Below are positions 9,001 through 17,647 of a stretch of 64,000 nucleotides of DNA, one piece after another. Source of the stretch: Terriglobia bacterium (GTDB lineage: Bacteria > Acidobacteriota > Terriglobia > Terriglobales > Acidobacteriaceae); contig JAIQGK010000010.1 of the NCBI GenBank assembly GCA_020072645.1, positions 1 to 64,000 of the forward strand, read 5' to 3'. The first letter of the stretch is position 1. Each line of letters opens with the position of its first letter. The translations under genes were made by a program, and so were the position numbers. A model generated the notes under the pieces. The model worked only from the letters and a program-made list of their open reading frames with translations, made no database searches and had not been told where the DNA came from.

Positions 9001-9577
9001 AAACGTGAATATTCTAGTCCTTGACAGCGAAGTCTATTCCAACACGGGTGGGCAGACTTCCAAAGCCACACCGCGTGGCGCAGTGGCGCGCTTCTCAGCG
9101 GCTGGCAAAACGACAGCTGAGAAAGACCTGGCTCTGCTTGCCATGACATACGGCAATGTTTATGTAGCGCGCGTTGCCATGGGCGCGGGGGACATGCAAA
9201 CACTCAAGGCCTTTAACGAAGCCGAAGCTTACAACGGGCCGTCATTGATCATCGCCTATGCCACCTGCATTGCTCACGGAATCGACATGAAGCACGGACT
9301 GAGCCAGCAAAAGCTCGCAGTGCAGTCTGGACATTGGCCGCTGTTCCGCTTTGATCCCCGGCGCACCGCGGAAGGCAAGAACCCTATGCAACTCGATTCC
9401 AAAGCGCCTTCAGTGCCGCTGGAAGACTACATTTACAATGAGACGCGCTACAGCATGCTGCGGCAATCGCACCCGGAAGAGGCCAAAAAGCTGCTTGAGG
9501 AAGCACGCGAAGACGTGGCTGCCCGCTGGAAAATGTATGAAACTTGGGCGAGCATGGGCACGAATGGTAAGGGATAA
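6011..9577 (+). CDS. nifJ: Pyruvate:ferredoxin (flavodoxin) oxidoreductase, single-chain
   Basis: 1188 aa, full length for the fused homodimeric enzyme that interconverts pyruvate + CoA with acetyl-CoA + CO2 and reduced ferredoxin. Domains in order: N-terminal pyrimidine-binding domain (NEVIAIYPITPSSTMGELAD), CoA/transketolase C-like domain, gamma domain (GRINTIMQTCFFAISNVLP), two 4Fe-4S clusters (CIQCGKCVLVCPH and CTGCTLCVDVCP), then the TPP-binding domain with ACSGCGETPYIKL and GGDGWAYDIGYGGLDHV. All expected cysteines are visible. The following gene encodes a ferredoxin-NADP reductase-like flavoprotein, so the pair probably moves electrons between pyruvate, ferredoxin and NADP(H). The start lacks an SD; its sequence (NRPRVTIDGNEAAAYVAH) matches family N-termini. 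Confidence 0.95.
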   Translation: MNRPRVTIDGNEAAAYVAHQTNEVIAIYPITPSSTMGELADQWSSEGRQNIWGSVPRVIEMQSEAGAAGALHGALQGGSLATTFTSAQGLLLMIPNMYKIAGELTPAVIHVAARSLATHALSIFGDHQDVMAVRQTGWAMLASNSVQEAMDFALIAHAASLESRIPFVHFFDGFRTSHEVAKVEQLSAEDIQAMISDDLVRRHREAALSPDHPFIRGTAQNPDVYFQEREAANSFYLAAPTIVQNAMDKFAALTGRQYKLFDYVGAPDAEQVLVLMGSGAEVAQEAVDHLNRRGAKFGVLKVRLYRPFSIEHFLHALPPTVEAIAVLDRSKEPGAVGEPLYMDVVTALSEAESQSTHLVQPMPKVIGGRYGLSSKEFTPGMVKGVFDELAKEKSKNHFTVGIVDDVTHTSIDYDPAFSTEEPDTVRALFYGLGADGTVGANKNSIKIIGEDTDLFAQGYFVYDSKKSGSMTTSHLRFGPRPIRSSYLITRANFIACHQFSFLERLNLLKCAELGATFLLNSPFGPDDVWDHLPRTIQEEIIAGKLKFHVIDAYKVARETGMGGRINTIMQTCFFAISNVLPRFQAIMAIKSAIRKTYGKRGQAVVDKNFAAVDQTLENLFEVKVPVESLSTIDLQPPVPEQAPAFVREVLGPIIQGDGDFLPVSKMPVDGTFPSGTAQWEKRNISLEIPEWDKELCIQCGKCVLVCPHAVIRAKVYDDEKLVNAPESFLSAPARWKDLGEMKYTLQVSPEDCTGCTLCVDVCPAKSKTDPNHKALNMVPQPPIRQREAKNWEFFLGLPEFNREKLSFGQVKDVQLLQPLFEFSGACSGCGETPYIKLMTQLFGDRTIVANATGCSSIYGGNLPTTPYTFNNDGRGTAWANSLFEDNAEFGLGIRLSQDNHAEYARELVMRLTETIGPELATSICEADQSNEAGIRKQRQRVELLKNLLRLSPQDRDARELTVLADSLVKRNVWIVGGDGWAYDIGYGGLDHVLASGENVNILVLDSEVYSNTGGQTSKATPRGAVARFSAAGKTTAEKDLALLAMTYGNVYVARVAMGAGDMQTLKAFNEAEAYNGPSLIIAYATCIAHGIDMKHGLSQQKLAVQSGHWPLFRFDPRRTAEGKNPMQLDSKAPSVPLEDYIYNETRYSMLRQSHPEEAKKLLEEAREDVAARWKMYETWASMGTNGKG

Positions 9578-9672
9578 TAAGGAAGCTGCCGCTATTAAAG
9601 CCCGTTTCAAACGCGCATTGGGTAATGCCTGCGTTTGATTTAAGTTGTGCAAAATCGTTGGAGGGAAGACGC

Positions 9673-11022
9673 GTGAAGACTGTCTTTGTGGTTGGTGCAG
9701 GACCAGCAGGAATGTTTGCCGCCCAGAAAATCGCACAGGGCGGACATCAGGTCATCATTCTGAACCGCGACATCAAGCCCGGTGGCCTGGCTGAGTATGG
9801 CATCTATCCCACCAAAGACAAGATGAAGATTGGCCTGCGCAAGCAGTTTGCCAAGGTGCTAAGCCTTCCCAACGTGCATTACTTCGGCCATGTGCCGGTA
9901 TCAACTCAGGCTGAGGTTTCCATTGCTGATTTGCAGCAGTTCGGCCCATCAGCAATCGTCTTTGCCATTGGCGCGCAGGGAACAAAGAAGCTCGGCCTGC
10001 CGGGCGAAGAAGTCACCGGAGTTTACGCAGCCAAGGATTTCGTTTACAGCTACAACCTTCTTCCGCCATTTACCTCGCGCGATTTCTCTACCGGCAAGCG
10101 GGTTGCGATCGTCGGCATGGGTAACGTCATGGTGGATATTGCGCGCTGGCTCCTGATCGATGCTCCCGTAAAGACCACCGAAGAAGTTGTGGTGGTGGCG
10201 CGGCGTGGGCCGTTTGAAGCGAAGTTCGACAAAAAAGAATTTGATTACATTGAGGAGTTTCTGGACCGCAAAGCCTTTGATGAAGAGCTGCGCCGTATCC
10301 AGCCGCAGCTTTCCGCCATCGGGCAAGACATCGGCAAGCTGGCCGAGGAGACTTTTCCTGTTTTGGCTACGCCCGCCGCGGAGCATCCGGCAGGCAAGGC
10401 CCGCCTGCGATTCCGCTTCTTGTGTTCGCCGCAGGCCATCCATGCCGACTCCTGCGGTCGTATTGACCGGCTTACGGTTGCCGAAAATGTTCTTTTCGAG
10501 CGTGACGGCAGCATCGCCTGCAAAGCCACGGAGAAATCCGCCGCCCTTGATGTGGATACAATGATCTTTGCCATCGGTGACGTGGCCGATCCTGCCGTTG
10601 GCCTGCCCTATAGCCGCGATAGCTACGTCATCAACCCAGACCAGACCGATCCAAAACGCGCAGCCTATGAGTTGTTTGATCCGCAAAGCGGCAAGGTGCT
10701 TGAAGGAATGTATGCCGTGGGCTGGGCACGCAAAGCCAGTGATGGCCTTGTGGGCATCGCGCGGCACGACGCTGAAGTCGGAGCGGTGCATGTGCTGAAA
10801 TATCTGGAGACAGCGCGCGAAAGCAATTTTGGTGCTGCCGAGGTGCAAAAATTTCTGGAACGCAAAGGCCTGCAAGTTGTCACCAAGCCTGACCTTGAAG
10901 CGCTGGCCCGGGCTGAAGAAAAACAAGCACAGAAGCTCGGCGCTTTGTGGTTCAAATTTGCTGAGGACAATGCCATGCTCGCGGCCATTGAGTTAGAAAA
11001 AGCGAACGCTGTGACAGCTTAG
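9673..11022 (+). CDS. Ferredoxin-NADP reductase-like FAD oxidoreductase (FprA / GltD-like)
   Basis: 449 aa from a GTG with SD GGAGG just upstream (about 9660), so I chose this start over an upstream ATG-less extension. The Rossmann FAD site VVGAGPAGMFAAQKIAQGG is at the very N-terminus. A second nucleotide-binding site, VAIVGMGNVMVDIARWLL, follows, as in adrenodoxin reductase/FprA and the small subunit of glutamate synthase. AVGWARKASDGLVGIARHDAEVG is the usual C-terminal FAD motif. It sits 95 bp after nifJ. An electron shuttle between ferredoxin and NADP(H) for that enzyme is the likely role. Confidence 0.85.
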   Translation: MKTVFVVGAGPAGMFAAQKIAQGGHQVIILNRDIKPGGLAEYGIYPTKDKMKIGLRKQFAKVLSLPNVHYFGHVPVSTQAEVSIADLQQFGPSAIVFAIGAQGTKKLGLPGEEVTGVYAAKDFVYSYNLLPPFTSRDFSTGKRVAIVGMGNVMVDIARWLLIDAPVKTTEEVVVVARRGPFEAKFDKKEFDYIEEFLDRKAFDEELRRIQPQLSAIGQDIGKLAEETFPVLATPAAEHPAGKARLRFRFLCSPQAIHADSCGRIDRLTVAENVLFERDGSIACKATEKSAALDVDTMIFAIGDVADPAVGLPYSRDSYVINPDQTDPKRAAYELFDPQSGKVLEGMYAVGWARKASDGLVGIARHDAEVGAVHVLKYLETARESNFGAAEVQKFLERKGLQVVTKPDLEALARAEEKQAQKLGALWFKFAEDNAMLAAIELEKANAVTA

Positions 11023-11041
11023 ACGCTAAACATTCCAGCAC

Positions 11042-11449
11042 ATGAGGGCATGCGTGCCTCTTCCCAGGGAAGAAGAACAACTTATCAGAGCTTTTTTCAT
11101 GAGAGAACGGCGTGAGCGCTATCTTGAAGGCCTCGCCAATTCCCGTAAGCGCCGTAAGCTTACAGATGAGTTTTGTCATTTCAAACATTTGGATCCGCGT
11201 TACATTGTTCCTATTCGCAGTTCGGAGCAGAATCCAGCAGACATTTCCATACTGTTGAAGAAATCCGGCGCAGCCGATGAGTGTTGGGTCGTATCCGACG
11301 AATTGGAGTTAGATGCGCGCAGAATGAATCTCAACGAAGTTCTTGGCGAGATTGTCGGTCGAACATTCGCGACATTTCTTTGTTGCATTGATGGCAAGCT
11401 GGCTTATTTTGAAAACGAGGAAGGTCGCTGGATTCTGCGCAGGCCTTGA
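11042..11449 (+). CDS. Conserved-looking hypothetical protein, 135 aa
   Basis: A soluble, charged protein with an N-terminal basic helix (REEEQLIRAFFMRERRERYLEGLANSRKRRK) and a mixed alpha/beta C-terminal half ending DGKLAYFENEEGRWILRRP. No signal peptide, membrane segment or known motif. It follows the flavoprotein by 19 bp on the same strand. Codon use is ordinary and continuous to the stop. The start could also be an internal one near 11099. Function unknown. Confidence 0.6.
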   Translation: MRACVPLPREEEQLIRAFFMRERRERYLEGLANSRKRRKLTDEFCHFKHLDPRYIVPIRSSEQNPADISILLKKSGAADECWVVSDELELDARRMNLNEVLGEIVGRTFATFLCCIDGKLAYFENEEGRWILRRP

Positions 11450-11485
11450 TTCTTCCTGCTGCTCGCAATTAAAGTCTTTGAGCAG

Positions 11486-12262
11486 ATGCCCGTCTGGGAC
11501 CCCAATCTATATTTGAAGTACGCCGACGAACGCGCGCGCCCAGCGGCCGATCTGATTGCGCAAATTCATCTGGAGACTCCTGCCCGCATTGTCGATCTGG
11601 GCTGCGGGCCCGGCAATAGCACGGAACAATTGCGCCAGCGCTGGCCCGATGCCGCCATCACCGGCGTGGACAATTCGCCAGAAATGCTGGCCCAGGCCAA
11701 AGCCAAACATCCTGACTGGCAGTGGGTGCTGGGCGATATAGAAACCTGGAACCCCGAACCTGCAGTCGATCTGATATTTTCCAATGCTGCGTTCCACTGG
11801 GTGGCGGGACATGCGACACTTTTTCGCGGCATGATCAATGGTGTGACGCCCGGTGGAGCTTTGGCCGTGCAGATGCCAAACAATTTCCATTCGCCCGCGC
11901 ATTCTGTCATTCGAGAAGCTGCGCTGAATGGCGATCCTCGCTGGGCCAAAGTGATGGCCGCGGTGCCCGGCACGTTAACGGTGCATCCAGCCGCTTTTTA
12001 TTACGATGTCCTGCGCAAACATGCCAGCCGCGTGGATATCTGGGAAACCGAATATCAACATGTGATGGATGGGCCCAAGGCGGTCTTCGACTGGATTCGA
12101 AGCACCGCCATGCGCCCTTACCTTGACCGCCTGCCCGATGCAGAGCAGCGCCAGCTTTTTGAAGAACTGTGCCTGGAGGGAATTCAGGAAGCCTACAGGC
12201 CCAACGACCAGGGAAAAGTGCTGTTTCCATTCCGGCGGATGTTCATCGTGGCGTACCGCTAA
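11486..12262 (+). CDS. tam: Trans-aconitate 2-methyltransferase
   Basis: 258 aa. The N-terminal WDPNLYLKYADERARPAADL and the SAM-binding motif I VDLGCGPGNSTEQL are diagnostic of Tam, together with GVDNSPEMLAQAK and FSNAAFHWV. The enzyme methylates trans-aconitate (a spontaneous, inhibitory isomer of cis-aconitate) using SAM, in the cytosol. Length matches the family. Confidence 0.92.
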   Translation: MPVWDPNLYLKYADERARPAADLIAQIHLETPARIVDLGCGPGNSTEQLRQRWPDAAITGVDNSPEMLAQAKAKHPDWQWVLGDIETWNPEPAVDLIFSNAAFHWVAGHATLFRGMINGVTPGGALAVQMPNNFHSPAHSVIREAALNGDPRWAKVMAAVPGTLTVHPAAFYYDVLRKHASRVDIWETEYQHVMDGPKAVFDWIRSTAMRPYLDRLPDAEQRQLFEELCLEGIQEAYRPNDQGKVLFPFRRMFIVAYR

Positions 12263-12267
12263 TTTAT

Positions 12268-13134
12268 ATGCTCTTGCATAAGCGACTTCTTTCAACGTTG
12301 CTTCTTTGGGTTGCGTCATGCTTTCCGGCGCTTGGCCACGCCGCTTCGGTCCACAAGATCGGCCCCGACCTCTACGCATACATCTCTGATAACGATGCCA
12401 GTGCCAATTCAACGTTCCTCGTCAGCGAGCAGGGAATTCTTGTCGTCGATACAGGGCTCAACGCGCAGGAAGGCCGCAAGCTGCTGGATGAAATCCGCAA
12501 AATTTCCCCAGCTCCTGTTCGATGGATCGTGAACACGCATTACCATCCCGATCATCGCGGCGGCAATAGCGTGGTGGGCCCGGATGCGATCATCATCAGC
12601 ACGGCATTCACGCGCTCACAAACAGCAAAGCCGGCTCAGGAAAGCTCGGTCAATGAAACGGCAGGACCGCAAGGGGTTGTGCTTTATCTCGATGGACACG
12701 AAGTGCGGATTTACCATCCCGGCCCGGCTCATACTCAAGGCGATCTGATTGTTTACTTTCCTGACGAACACGCAATTGCAACAGGTGATCTCTTTCTCAC
12801 TAACTCCTGTCCCGCCATGGATGACGGCGACATGGAAAACTGGATCACCGCGCTCGATCACATGCTGGCATTGCCGTTAGAGCACGTTGTTCCCGGACAT
12901 TTTGAGCTGGCCACAAAAAGTGAGTTGCAGCGGTTTCGCAATTATCTGGCCGAGCTTCGGGACCAGGTGGCTCGCATGTATCGCCAAGGCATGCCGTTGG
13001 AGCGCATTCAGGCCTCGCTAGCGTTGGACACATATAAGAATTTTCGCCAATACTCAAACTATGAAGCCACGTTCAAGGACAATGCCGCAGCTTATTACCA
13101 GCAATTGACCAAGCGTCAGCCGCGGAACCCCTAG
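12268..13134 (+). CDS. Secreted MBL-fold metallo-hydrolase
   Basis: 288 aa from the ATG at 12268, which gives a clean signal peptide (MLLHKRLLSTLLLWVASC..GHAA); longer frames into tam are not needed. The metallo-beta-lactamase metal motif is WIVNTHYHPDHRGGN, with further ligands in HPGPAHTQGDLIVYFP, ATGDLF and VVPGHFE. It is a periplasmic Zn hydrolase of the quinoprotein relay/beta-lactamase-like group; the substrate is unknown. It starts 5 bp after tam. Confidence 0.85.
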   Translation: MLLHKRLLSTLLLWVASCFPALGHAASVHKIGPDLYAYISDNDASANSTFLVSEQGILVVDTGLNAQEGRKLLDEIRKISPAPVRWIVNTHYHPDHRGGNSVVGPDAIIISTAFTRSQTAKPAQESSVNETAGPQGVVLYLDGHEVRIYHPGPAHTQGDLIVYFPDEHAIATGDLFLTNSCPAMDDGDMENWITALDHMLALPLEHVVPGHFELATKSELQRFRNYLAELRDQVARMYRQGMPLERIQASLALDTYKNFRQYSNYEATFKDNAAAYYQQLTKRQPRNP

Positions 13135-13215
13135 CCAGGATTCTCCCGGTGTCCGGCTCAACCCTTCGGCCTTTCGTCATGTCCCGGTTAACCTGCCGCA
13201 ACTTACAATAGCTCC

Positions 13216-13863
13216 ATGACGGAAACATCAACGAATCCTGCCCTGCGCAGGCCTCGCCCGGCGCTCTTGCCCGGCCTCTTGATAGGCGCAGTTATCGCCC
13301 TGCTGCTTGCCGTTCTTATGGCCCGAGTGCAGTCAGGCCCGCTGGCGGCATTTTGGTCGCTGCTCAGCGGACGTAACGTGCGCATCACGAGTGAGGGCAG
13401 CGTGATTGAGCGTATCCAGCGCTTGCAGAGGATGGAAACCGTGGTCTTCAACATGGACAAGATCGTGACGGGCGAAAAAGACAATCCGATCCTGCCTGAC
13501 TTCATCGCCGGCGATCGATTAATGATGATCGTCCATGGCCAGGTTGTGGCCGGCATTGATTTCAGCCGCCTGAAAAGTAGTGACATCAAGATTCAGGGCA
13601 AAGAGGTGCATATCCACTTGCCCAATCCCCAGATTCTGATTACGCGCCTGGACAACGCGCGTACCAAAGTATATTCCCGCAACACTGGGCTTCTTGTCCG
13701 GGTTGATCCCAACCTTGAGACGCAAGTTCGTCAGGAAGCAGAAGGCGAGTTGCTTCAAGAAGCGGCGCTCGGCGGAATCATTTCTAACGCCCGAGACAAT
13801 GCGCGCGCCACCGTAACGACACTGCTCCTGGGGATGGGCTTTGAGAAAGTTGAAGTGGATTGA
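13216..13863 (+). CDS. DUF4230 domain protein, membrane-anchored
   Basis: 215 aa with one N-terminal transmembrane helix (about residues 17-40) followed by the DUF4230 body: VIERIQRLQRMETVVFNMDKIVTGE, GQVVAGIDFSRL and the C-terminal VRQEAEGELLQEAALGGIISNARDNARATV. The family is of unknown function and found in many phyla. The body most likely faces the periplasm. Confidence 0.8.
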   Translation: MTETSTNPALRRPRPALLPGLLIGAVIALLLAVLMARVQSGPLAAFWSLLSGRNVRITSEGSVIERIQRLQRMETVVFNMDKIVTGEKDNPILPDFIAGDRLMMIVHGQVVAGIDFSRLKSSDIKIQGKEVHIHLPNPQILITRLDNARTKVYSRNTGLLVRVDPNLETQVRQEAEGELLQEAALGGIISNARDNARATVTTLLLGMGFEKVEVD

Positions 13864-13945
13864 CGTTTTGCCTGAAAATCAGGAATATGTCGTTCGCTTT
13901 GCCGCATCCTGAAAGCATGAAGAGCGTTTCTGACGAAAGGCGCAA

Positions 13946-14917
13946 ATGGAATACACGAACCTTGGTTCTACCGGCGTAAAGATTTCCCGGATATGCCTGG
14001 GCTGCATGACCTACGGCACAAAGAAGTGGCGGCAGTGGGTGCTGGAAGAAGAAGAGAGCCGCCCGTTTATCAAACAGGCGCTCGAATCCGGAATCAACTT
14101 TTTTGATACGGCGGACATGTATTCCCTTGGAGCCAGTGAGCAGGTACTGGGTCGGGCGCTGAAGGATTTTGGGCCTTCGCGTGACAAACTGGTGATCGCG
14201 ACTAAAGTCTTCTTTCCGCTGGGCGATGATCCCAACCAGAAAGGCCTCTCGCGCAAGCACATCATGCATGCTATTGACGACAGCCTGCGCCGCCTGGGCA
14301 CAAATTATGTTGATCTCTACCAGATCCACCGCTTCGACTATGAGACGCCGATCGAAGAGACGCTTACCGCGTTGCATGATGTGGTGAAGTCGGGCAAGGT
14401 GCGATACATCGGCGCATCGTCAATGTTTGCCTGGCAGTTTGCGCAAATGCTGCATACCTCGGATCGTCTTGGAATCACGCGCTTTGTCACGATGCAGAAC
14501 CATTACAACCTGCTCTATCGTGAAGAAGAGCGTGAGATGATCCCTTTGTGCCGGGCAGAAGGCGTGGGCCTCCTGCCTTGGAGTCCGCTGGCGCGTGGCG
14601 TGCTTGCTGGGAATCGCAAAACCGGAACCGTGCGCTCCAGGGAAGATGATTACACCAAGAAGCTCTACACGCAGGAAGCCGATGACCGAGTTGTAGAAAG
14701 TGTGGCCCAGGTGGCGAAGATCCGTGGCGTTCCGCCGGCGCAAGTCGCGCTAGCTTGGCTCCTACACAAAGCTGAAGTTTCTGCCCCGATTGTTGGAGCG
14801 TCCAAGCCACACCACCTGCAGGATGCGGTGGCAGCAGTCAGCCTCAAGCTTACGCAGCAGGAAATCGCCGAACTTGAGTCAACGTATGTTCCCCATCCAG
14901 TATTGGGCCACCACTAG
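13946..14917 (+). CDS. Aldo/keto reductase
   Basis: 323 aa TIM-barrel NADPH-dependent oxidoreductase. It starts MEYTNLGSTGVKISRICLGCMTYG and has the catalytic-tetrad regions FFDTADMYSLG (Asp, Tyr), LVIATKVFF (Lys) and YVDLYQIHRFD (His), plus the C-terminal cofactor-binding stretch VSAPIVGASKPHHLQDAV. Closest in style to the YajO / potassium-channel beta-like group. AAAGG lies before the ATG. Confidence 0.92.
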   Translation: MEYTNLGSTGVKISRICLGCMTYGTKKWRQWVLEEEESRPFIKQALESGINFFDTADMYSLGASEQVLGRALKDFGPSRDKLVIATKVFFPLGDDPNQKGLSRKHIMHAIDDSLRRLGTNYVDLYQIHRFDYETPIEETLTALHDVVKSGKVRYIGASSMFAWQFAQMLHTSDRLGITRFVTMQNHYNLLYREEEREMIPLCRAEGVGLLPWSPLARGVLAGNRKTGTVRSREDDYTKKLYTQEADDRVVESVAQVAKIRGVPPAQVALAWLLHKAEVSAPIVGASKPHHLQDAVAAVSLKLTQQEIAELESTYVPHPVLGHH

Positions 14918-14988
14918 GTGCTTTCGCGGGAATAGGCCCCATTTCCTTGATTATCCATACGCTTAGCGGGCGTGTGATAGCCATCACT

Positions 14989-15006
14989 GCCGCCTCGTGA
15001 GGCGGC
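14989..15006. repeat. Small GC-rich hairpin
   Basis: GCCGCC (14989-14994) and GGCGGC (15001-15006) around TCGTGA, between the aldo/keto reductase and transketolase genes. There is no T run, so a terminator role is doubtful. Confidence 0.3.
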
Positions 15007-15069
15007 TCGTCACAATGGTTCTCACGGTATGCGCTCTGCCTTTTGCGCACCCCATTGAGGCAAATTCGA

Positions 15070-17148
15070 ATGGCCATCATCGACTCAGCTGACGGCAAGA
15101 CTCTTACAAAACATTCCATCGACGAGCTGAAGGAACAAGCTGCCCTGATGCGCGGTTATAGCTTAACAGCCCTTTGCGCGGCGGGTTCAGGCCACGCCGG
15201 CGGGACGCTTTCTATCATGGACGTTGCCGCAGCGCTTTATCTCCGCTGCGCTGAGCACGACCCCCGGAATCCAGACTGGAAGATGCGCGACCGCATTATC
15301 TGGTCTGCCGGGCACAAAGCCCCTGCGCTCTATACGGGCCTGGCATTCTCCGCCTACTTCGATAAAGAAGACATGATGTCGCTGCGCAAGCTTGGCTCGG
15401 CGTTTCAGGGGCACCCGCATCGCATGAAACTGCCCGGTGTTGAAGTTTCCACCGGATCGCTGGGGCAGGGACTGAGCATGGCCGTGGGCGTGGCGCTGGC
15501 ACAGAAGATGGACCGCATTCCGGCGAAGACTTTTTGCATCATGGGCGATGGCGAGCAGCAGGAGGGCCAGATCTGGGAAGCGGCCATGGAAGCCGCGCAT
15601 TACAAACTGGACAACCTGATCGGCATTATCGACCAGAACCAGCTCCAGATTGATGGTCCTGTGGCCGACGTAATGAACATTGATCCTCTCGACGAAAAAT
15701 ATCGCAGCTTTGGCTGGCACGTGTTGCGTGTGAATGGGCATGATATGGAGGAGATCGTCGAAGCGCTGGAGTGCGTGAAGCAGGTGCCCGCCGGCCGTCC
15801 GACGGTGTTGATCTGTTACACGATCAAAGGCAAAGGCGTGAGCTTCATGGAAAACCAGCCGGGATGGCATGGCCGCGCACCCAACATCCAGGAGTTGGAG
15901 AAAGCCCTGGCAGAACTCCATCTCGACGGCAAGCTGCCCGTTACGGAATTGCTTGCTTCCGCACGGACCTTTCAAGATAAGGTGGATACCAGACTTGAGA
16001 TAAAAATGCCAACGTTCAGCTCCGGCTACTGGTGGAATTCCGCGCCGACCATGAAGGTTGAAATGCGTCCGACACGCGCTGGTTTTGGAGAAGCCCTGCG
16101 TGCCGCTGGCGACGATCCCCGTGTCTGCTGCCTGGGTCTGGACATCAGCGGTTCCATCACCATTAATGAGTTCTACGCCAACAATCCTGAGCGAAAGAAG
16201 CGCTGGCTGAGCATGGGAATTGCCGAGCAGTCGGCCACCTCCGTTGCTGCGGGTCTGGCGCGCGAAGGCAAGCTGCCCGTCTTTGGCACCTACGCCACTT
16301 TTGCCGCGGCGCGCAACCTTGATCAGATCCGCACTTCTGTCTGTTACGGAAATTTCAACGTGATGATTGCCGGCGCGCATGGCGGCGTAAGCGTTGGGCC
16401 GGACGGCGCAACGCACCAGGCGCTGGAAGATTGTTCAGCAATGATGAGCCTGCCGAACATGACCGTGGTGGCGCCTTGCGATGCCGTTGAGACACGCAAG
16501 GCCACCACCACGCTACTCTTGAATCATGTGGGACCAAAGTACATCCGCTTTGCCCGTGAAGCCACGCCAGTCGTAACGAAAGAAGATGCGCCTTTTGTTG
16601 TGGGCAAGGCCAACGTGCTGCGACTGCGGCGGGAATCAGGCAGGATGATCGATGCCTTTGAGCATGTTCTGGCGGAGGAGTATGTGTCCGAGGATGAAGA
16701 TCTGACCATCCTCGCCTGTGGGCCCATGGTGCCTGAAGCCATGCGCGCTGCTTGGATCTTAAAGAATGAATTTGGCTATGAAACCCGCGTGATCAACATG
16801 CATACGCTCAAGCCTCTGGACGAAGCCGCAGTGGTGCGAGCGGCCCGCGAAACGGGAATCATCGTAACGGCAGAAGAACACCAGATAGGCGCGCTGGCAT
16901 GGCGCGTCAGTGGCGTCATCACCGCCAGCAAAGAGCTTTATGGCAAGCCCGTCCTGACAGGCGCAATTGGCGTGCAAGATCGGTTTGGAGATAGCGGCGC
17001 TCCGTGGGAGCTGATCAAGGAATTTGAGGTCAGCGCGGAGCACATTGCGGCAAAGGGCAAAGAACTAATGGCCGTCAAGCTTAAGGCGATGCGTCCGCAC
17101 CTGCTGGAAGAGTTTGCGCTGGAAGAAGCCCTGGCAACCAGCAATTGA
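15070..17148 (+). CDS. tkt: Transketolase
   Basis: 692 aa. Thiamine-diphosphate enzyme moving two-carbon ketol units in the pentose-phosphate pathway. Visible motifs: AAGSGHAGGTLSIMDVAAALYLR, GSLGQGLSMAVGVALAQKM, the ThDP motif IMGDGEQQEGQIWEAAMEAAHYKLDNLIGIIDQN, the Pyr-domain segment MGIAEQSATSVAAGLAREG and a C-terminal transketolase domain. I chose the ATG at 15070; a TTG 27 bases upstream would add nine residues without support. Full length, standing alone. Confidence 0.93.
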   Translation: MAIIDSADGKTLTKHSIDELKEQAALMRGYSLTALCAAGSGHAGGTLSIMDVAAALYLRCAEHDPRNPDWKMRDRIIWSAGHKAPALYTGLAFSAYFDKEDMMSLRKLGSAFQGHPHRMKLPGVEVSTGSLGQGLSMAVGVALAQKMDRIPAKTFCIMGDGEQQEGQIWEAAMEAAHYKLDNLIGIIDQNQLQIDGPVADVMNIDPLDEKYRSFGWHVLRVNGHDMEEIVEALECVKQVPAGRPTVLICYTIKGKGVSFMENQPGWHGRAPNIQELEKALAELHLDGKLPVTELLASARTFQDKVDTRLEIKMPTFSSGYWWNSAPTMKVEMRPTRAGFGEALRAAGDDPRVCCLGLDISGSITINEFYANNPERKKRWLSMGIAEQSATSVAAGLAREGKLPVFGTYATFAAARNLDQIRTSVCYGNFNVMIAGAHGGVSVGPDGATHQALEDCSAMMSLPNMTVVAPCDAVETRKATTTLLLNHVGPKYIRFAREATPVVTKEDAPFVVGKANVLRLRRESGRMIDAFEHVLAEEYVSEDEDLTILACGPMVPEAMRAAWILKNEFGYETRVINMHTLKPLDEAAVVRAARETGIIVTAEEHQIGALAWRVSGVITASKELYGKPVLTGAIGVQDRFGDSGAPWELIKEFEVSAEHIAAKGKELMAVKLKAMRPHLLEEFALEEALATSN

Positions 17149-17164
17149 ATCAAGGCACAAGTAA

Positions 17165-17199
17165 GCGCTCCGCTACATACTGTGCCATATGCGGAGCGC
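17165..17199. repeat. 9-bp inverted repeat between convergent genes
   Basis: GCGCTCCGC (17165-17173) and GCGGAGCGC (17191-17199) are perfect arms between the ends of the transketolase gene and the DUF883-like gene. The position fits a two-way transcription end, but no T run follows. Confidence 0.35.
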
Positions 17200-17235
17200 C
17201 ACTAACATTCAATGGAAATTATCATGCAGCTTGCA

Positions 17236-17517
17236 CTAAGACCGCGTTTTGCGGCCCAGTAACCATCCCGTCAGGATTCCCACGGCAAAAGCTCCCGCGG
17301 CAACCGCCGCAACCGAGGTAAGAGGACGGTTTTTTACTTGCTGGCGGACATCATCCAATCGATCTTCCGTCGCAGCCTTTGCGCGCCTGACAGTGCGATC
17401 CAAATCATGATACGTGTCATCCAGACGCTCTTTTACTTTGGCCGAAAGGTCTTTCGCCTTCTCCGCGATCTCGGCTACGTTATCGAGAACCTGGTTTGCC
17501 ATGCGTGGTGCATTCAT
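17236..17517 (-). CDS. DUF883/ElaB-like membrane-anchored helical protein
   Basis: 93 aa: a long amphipathic, highly charged helix (DNVAEIAEKAKDLSAKVKERLDD) followed by a C-terminal transmembrane segment with glycine motif (LTSVAAVAAGAFAVGILTGWLLGRK). This is the layout of YqjD/ElaB ribosome-associated inner-membrane proteins and of late-embryogenesis-like stress proteins. SD GAGGAGAAT lies just before the ATG. The stress role is inferred from the family. Confidence 0.75.
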   Translation of the reverse strand: MNAPRMANQVLDNVAEIAEKAKDLSAKVKERLDDTYHDLDRTVRRAKAATEDRLDDVRQQVKNRPLTSVAAVAAGAFAVGILTGWLLGRKTRS

Positions 17518-17647
17518 AAAAATTCTCCTCTAACAAATTTGCGCCTTATACGAGAGTATTCGGTGTGAGGTAAGTCACAACCAAGGGTGACCGCCAGCAC
17601 ATTTCCCGGAAGGCGGTGCCAGCCATACTGAGGTGCTGGAGACCATT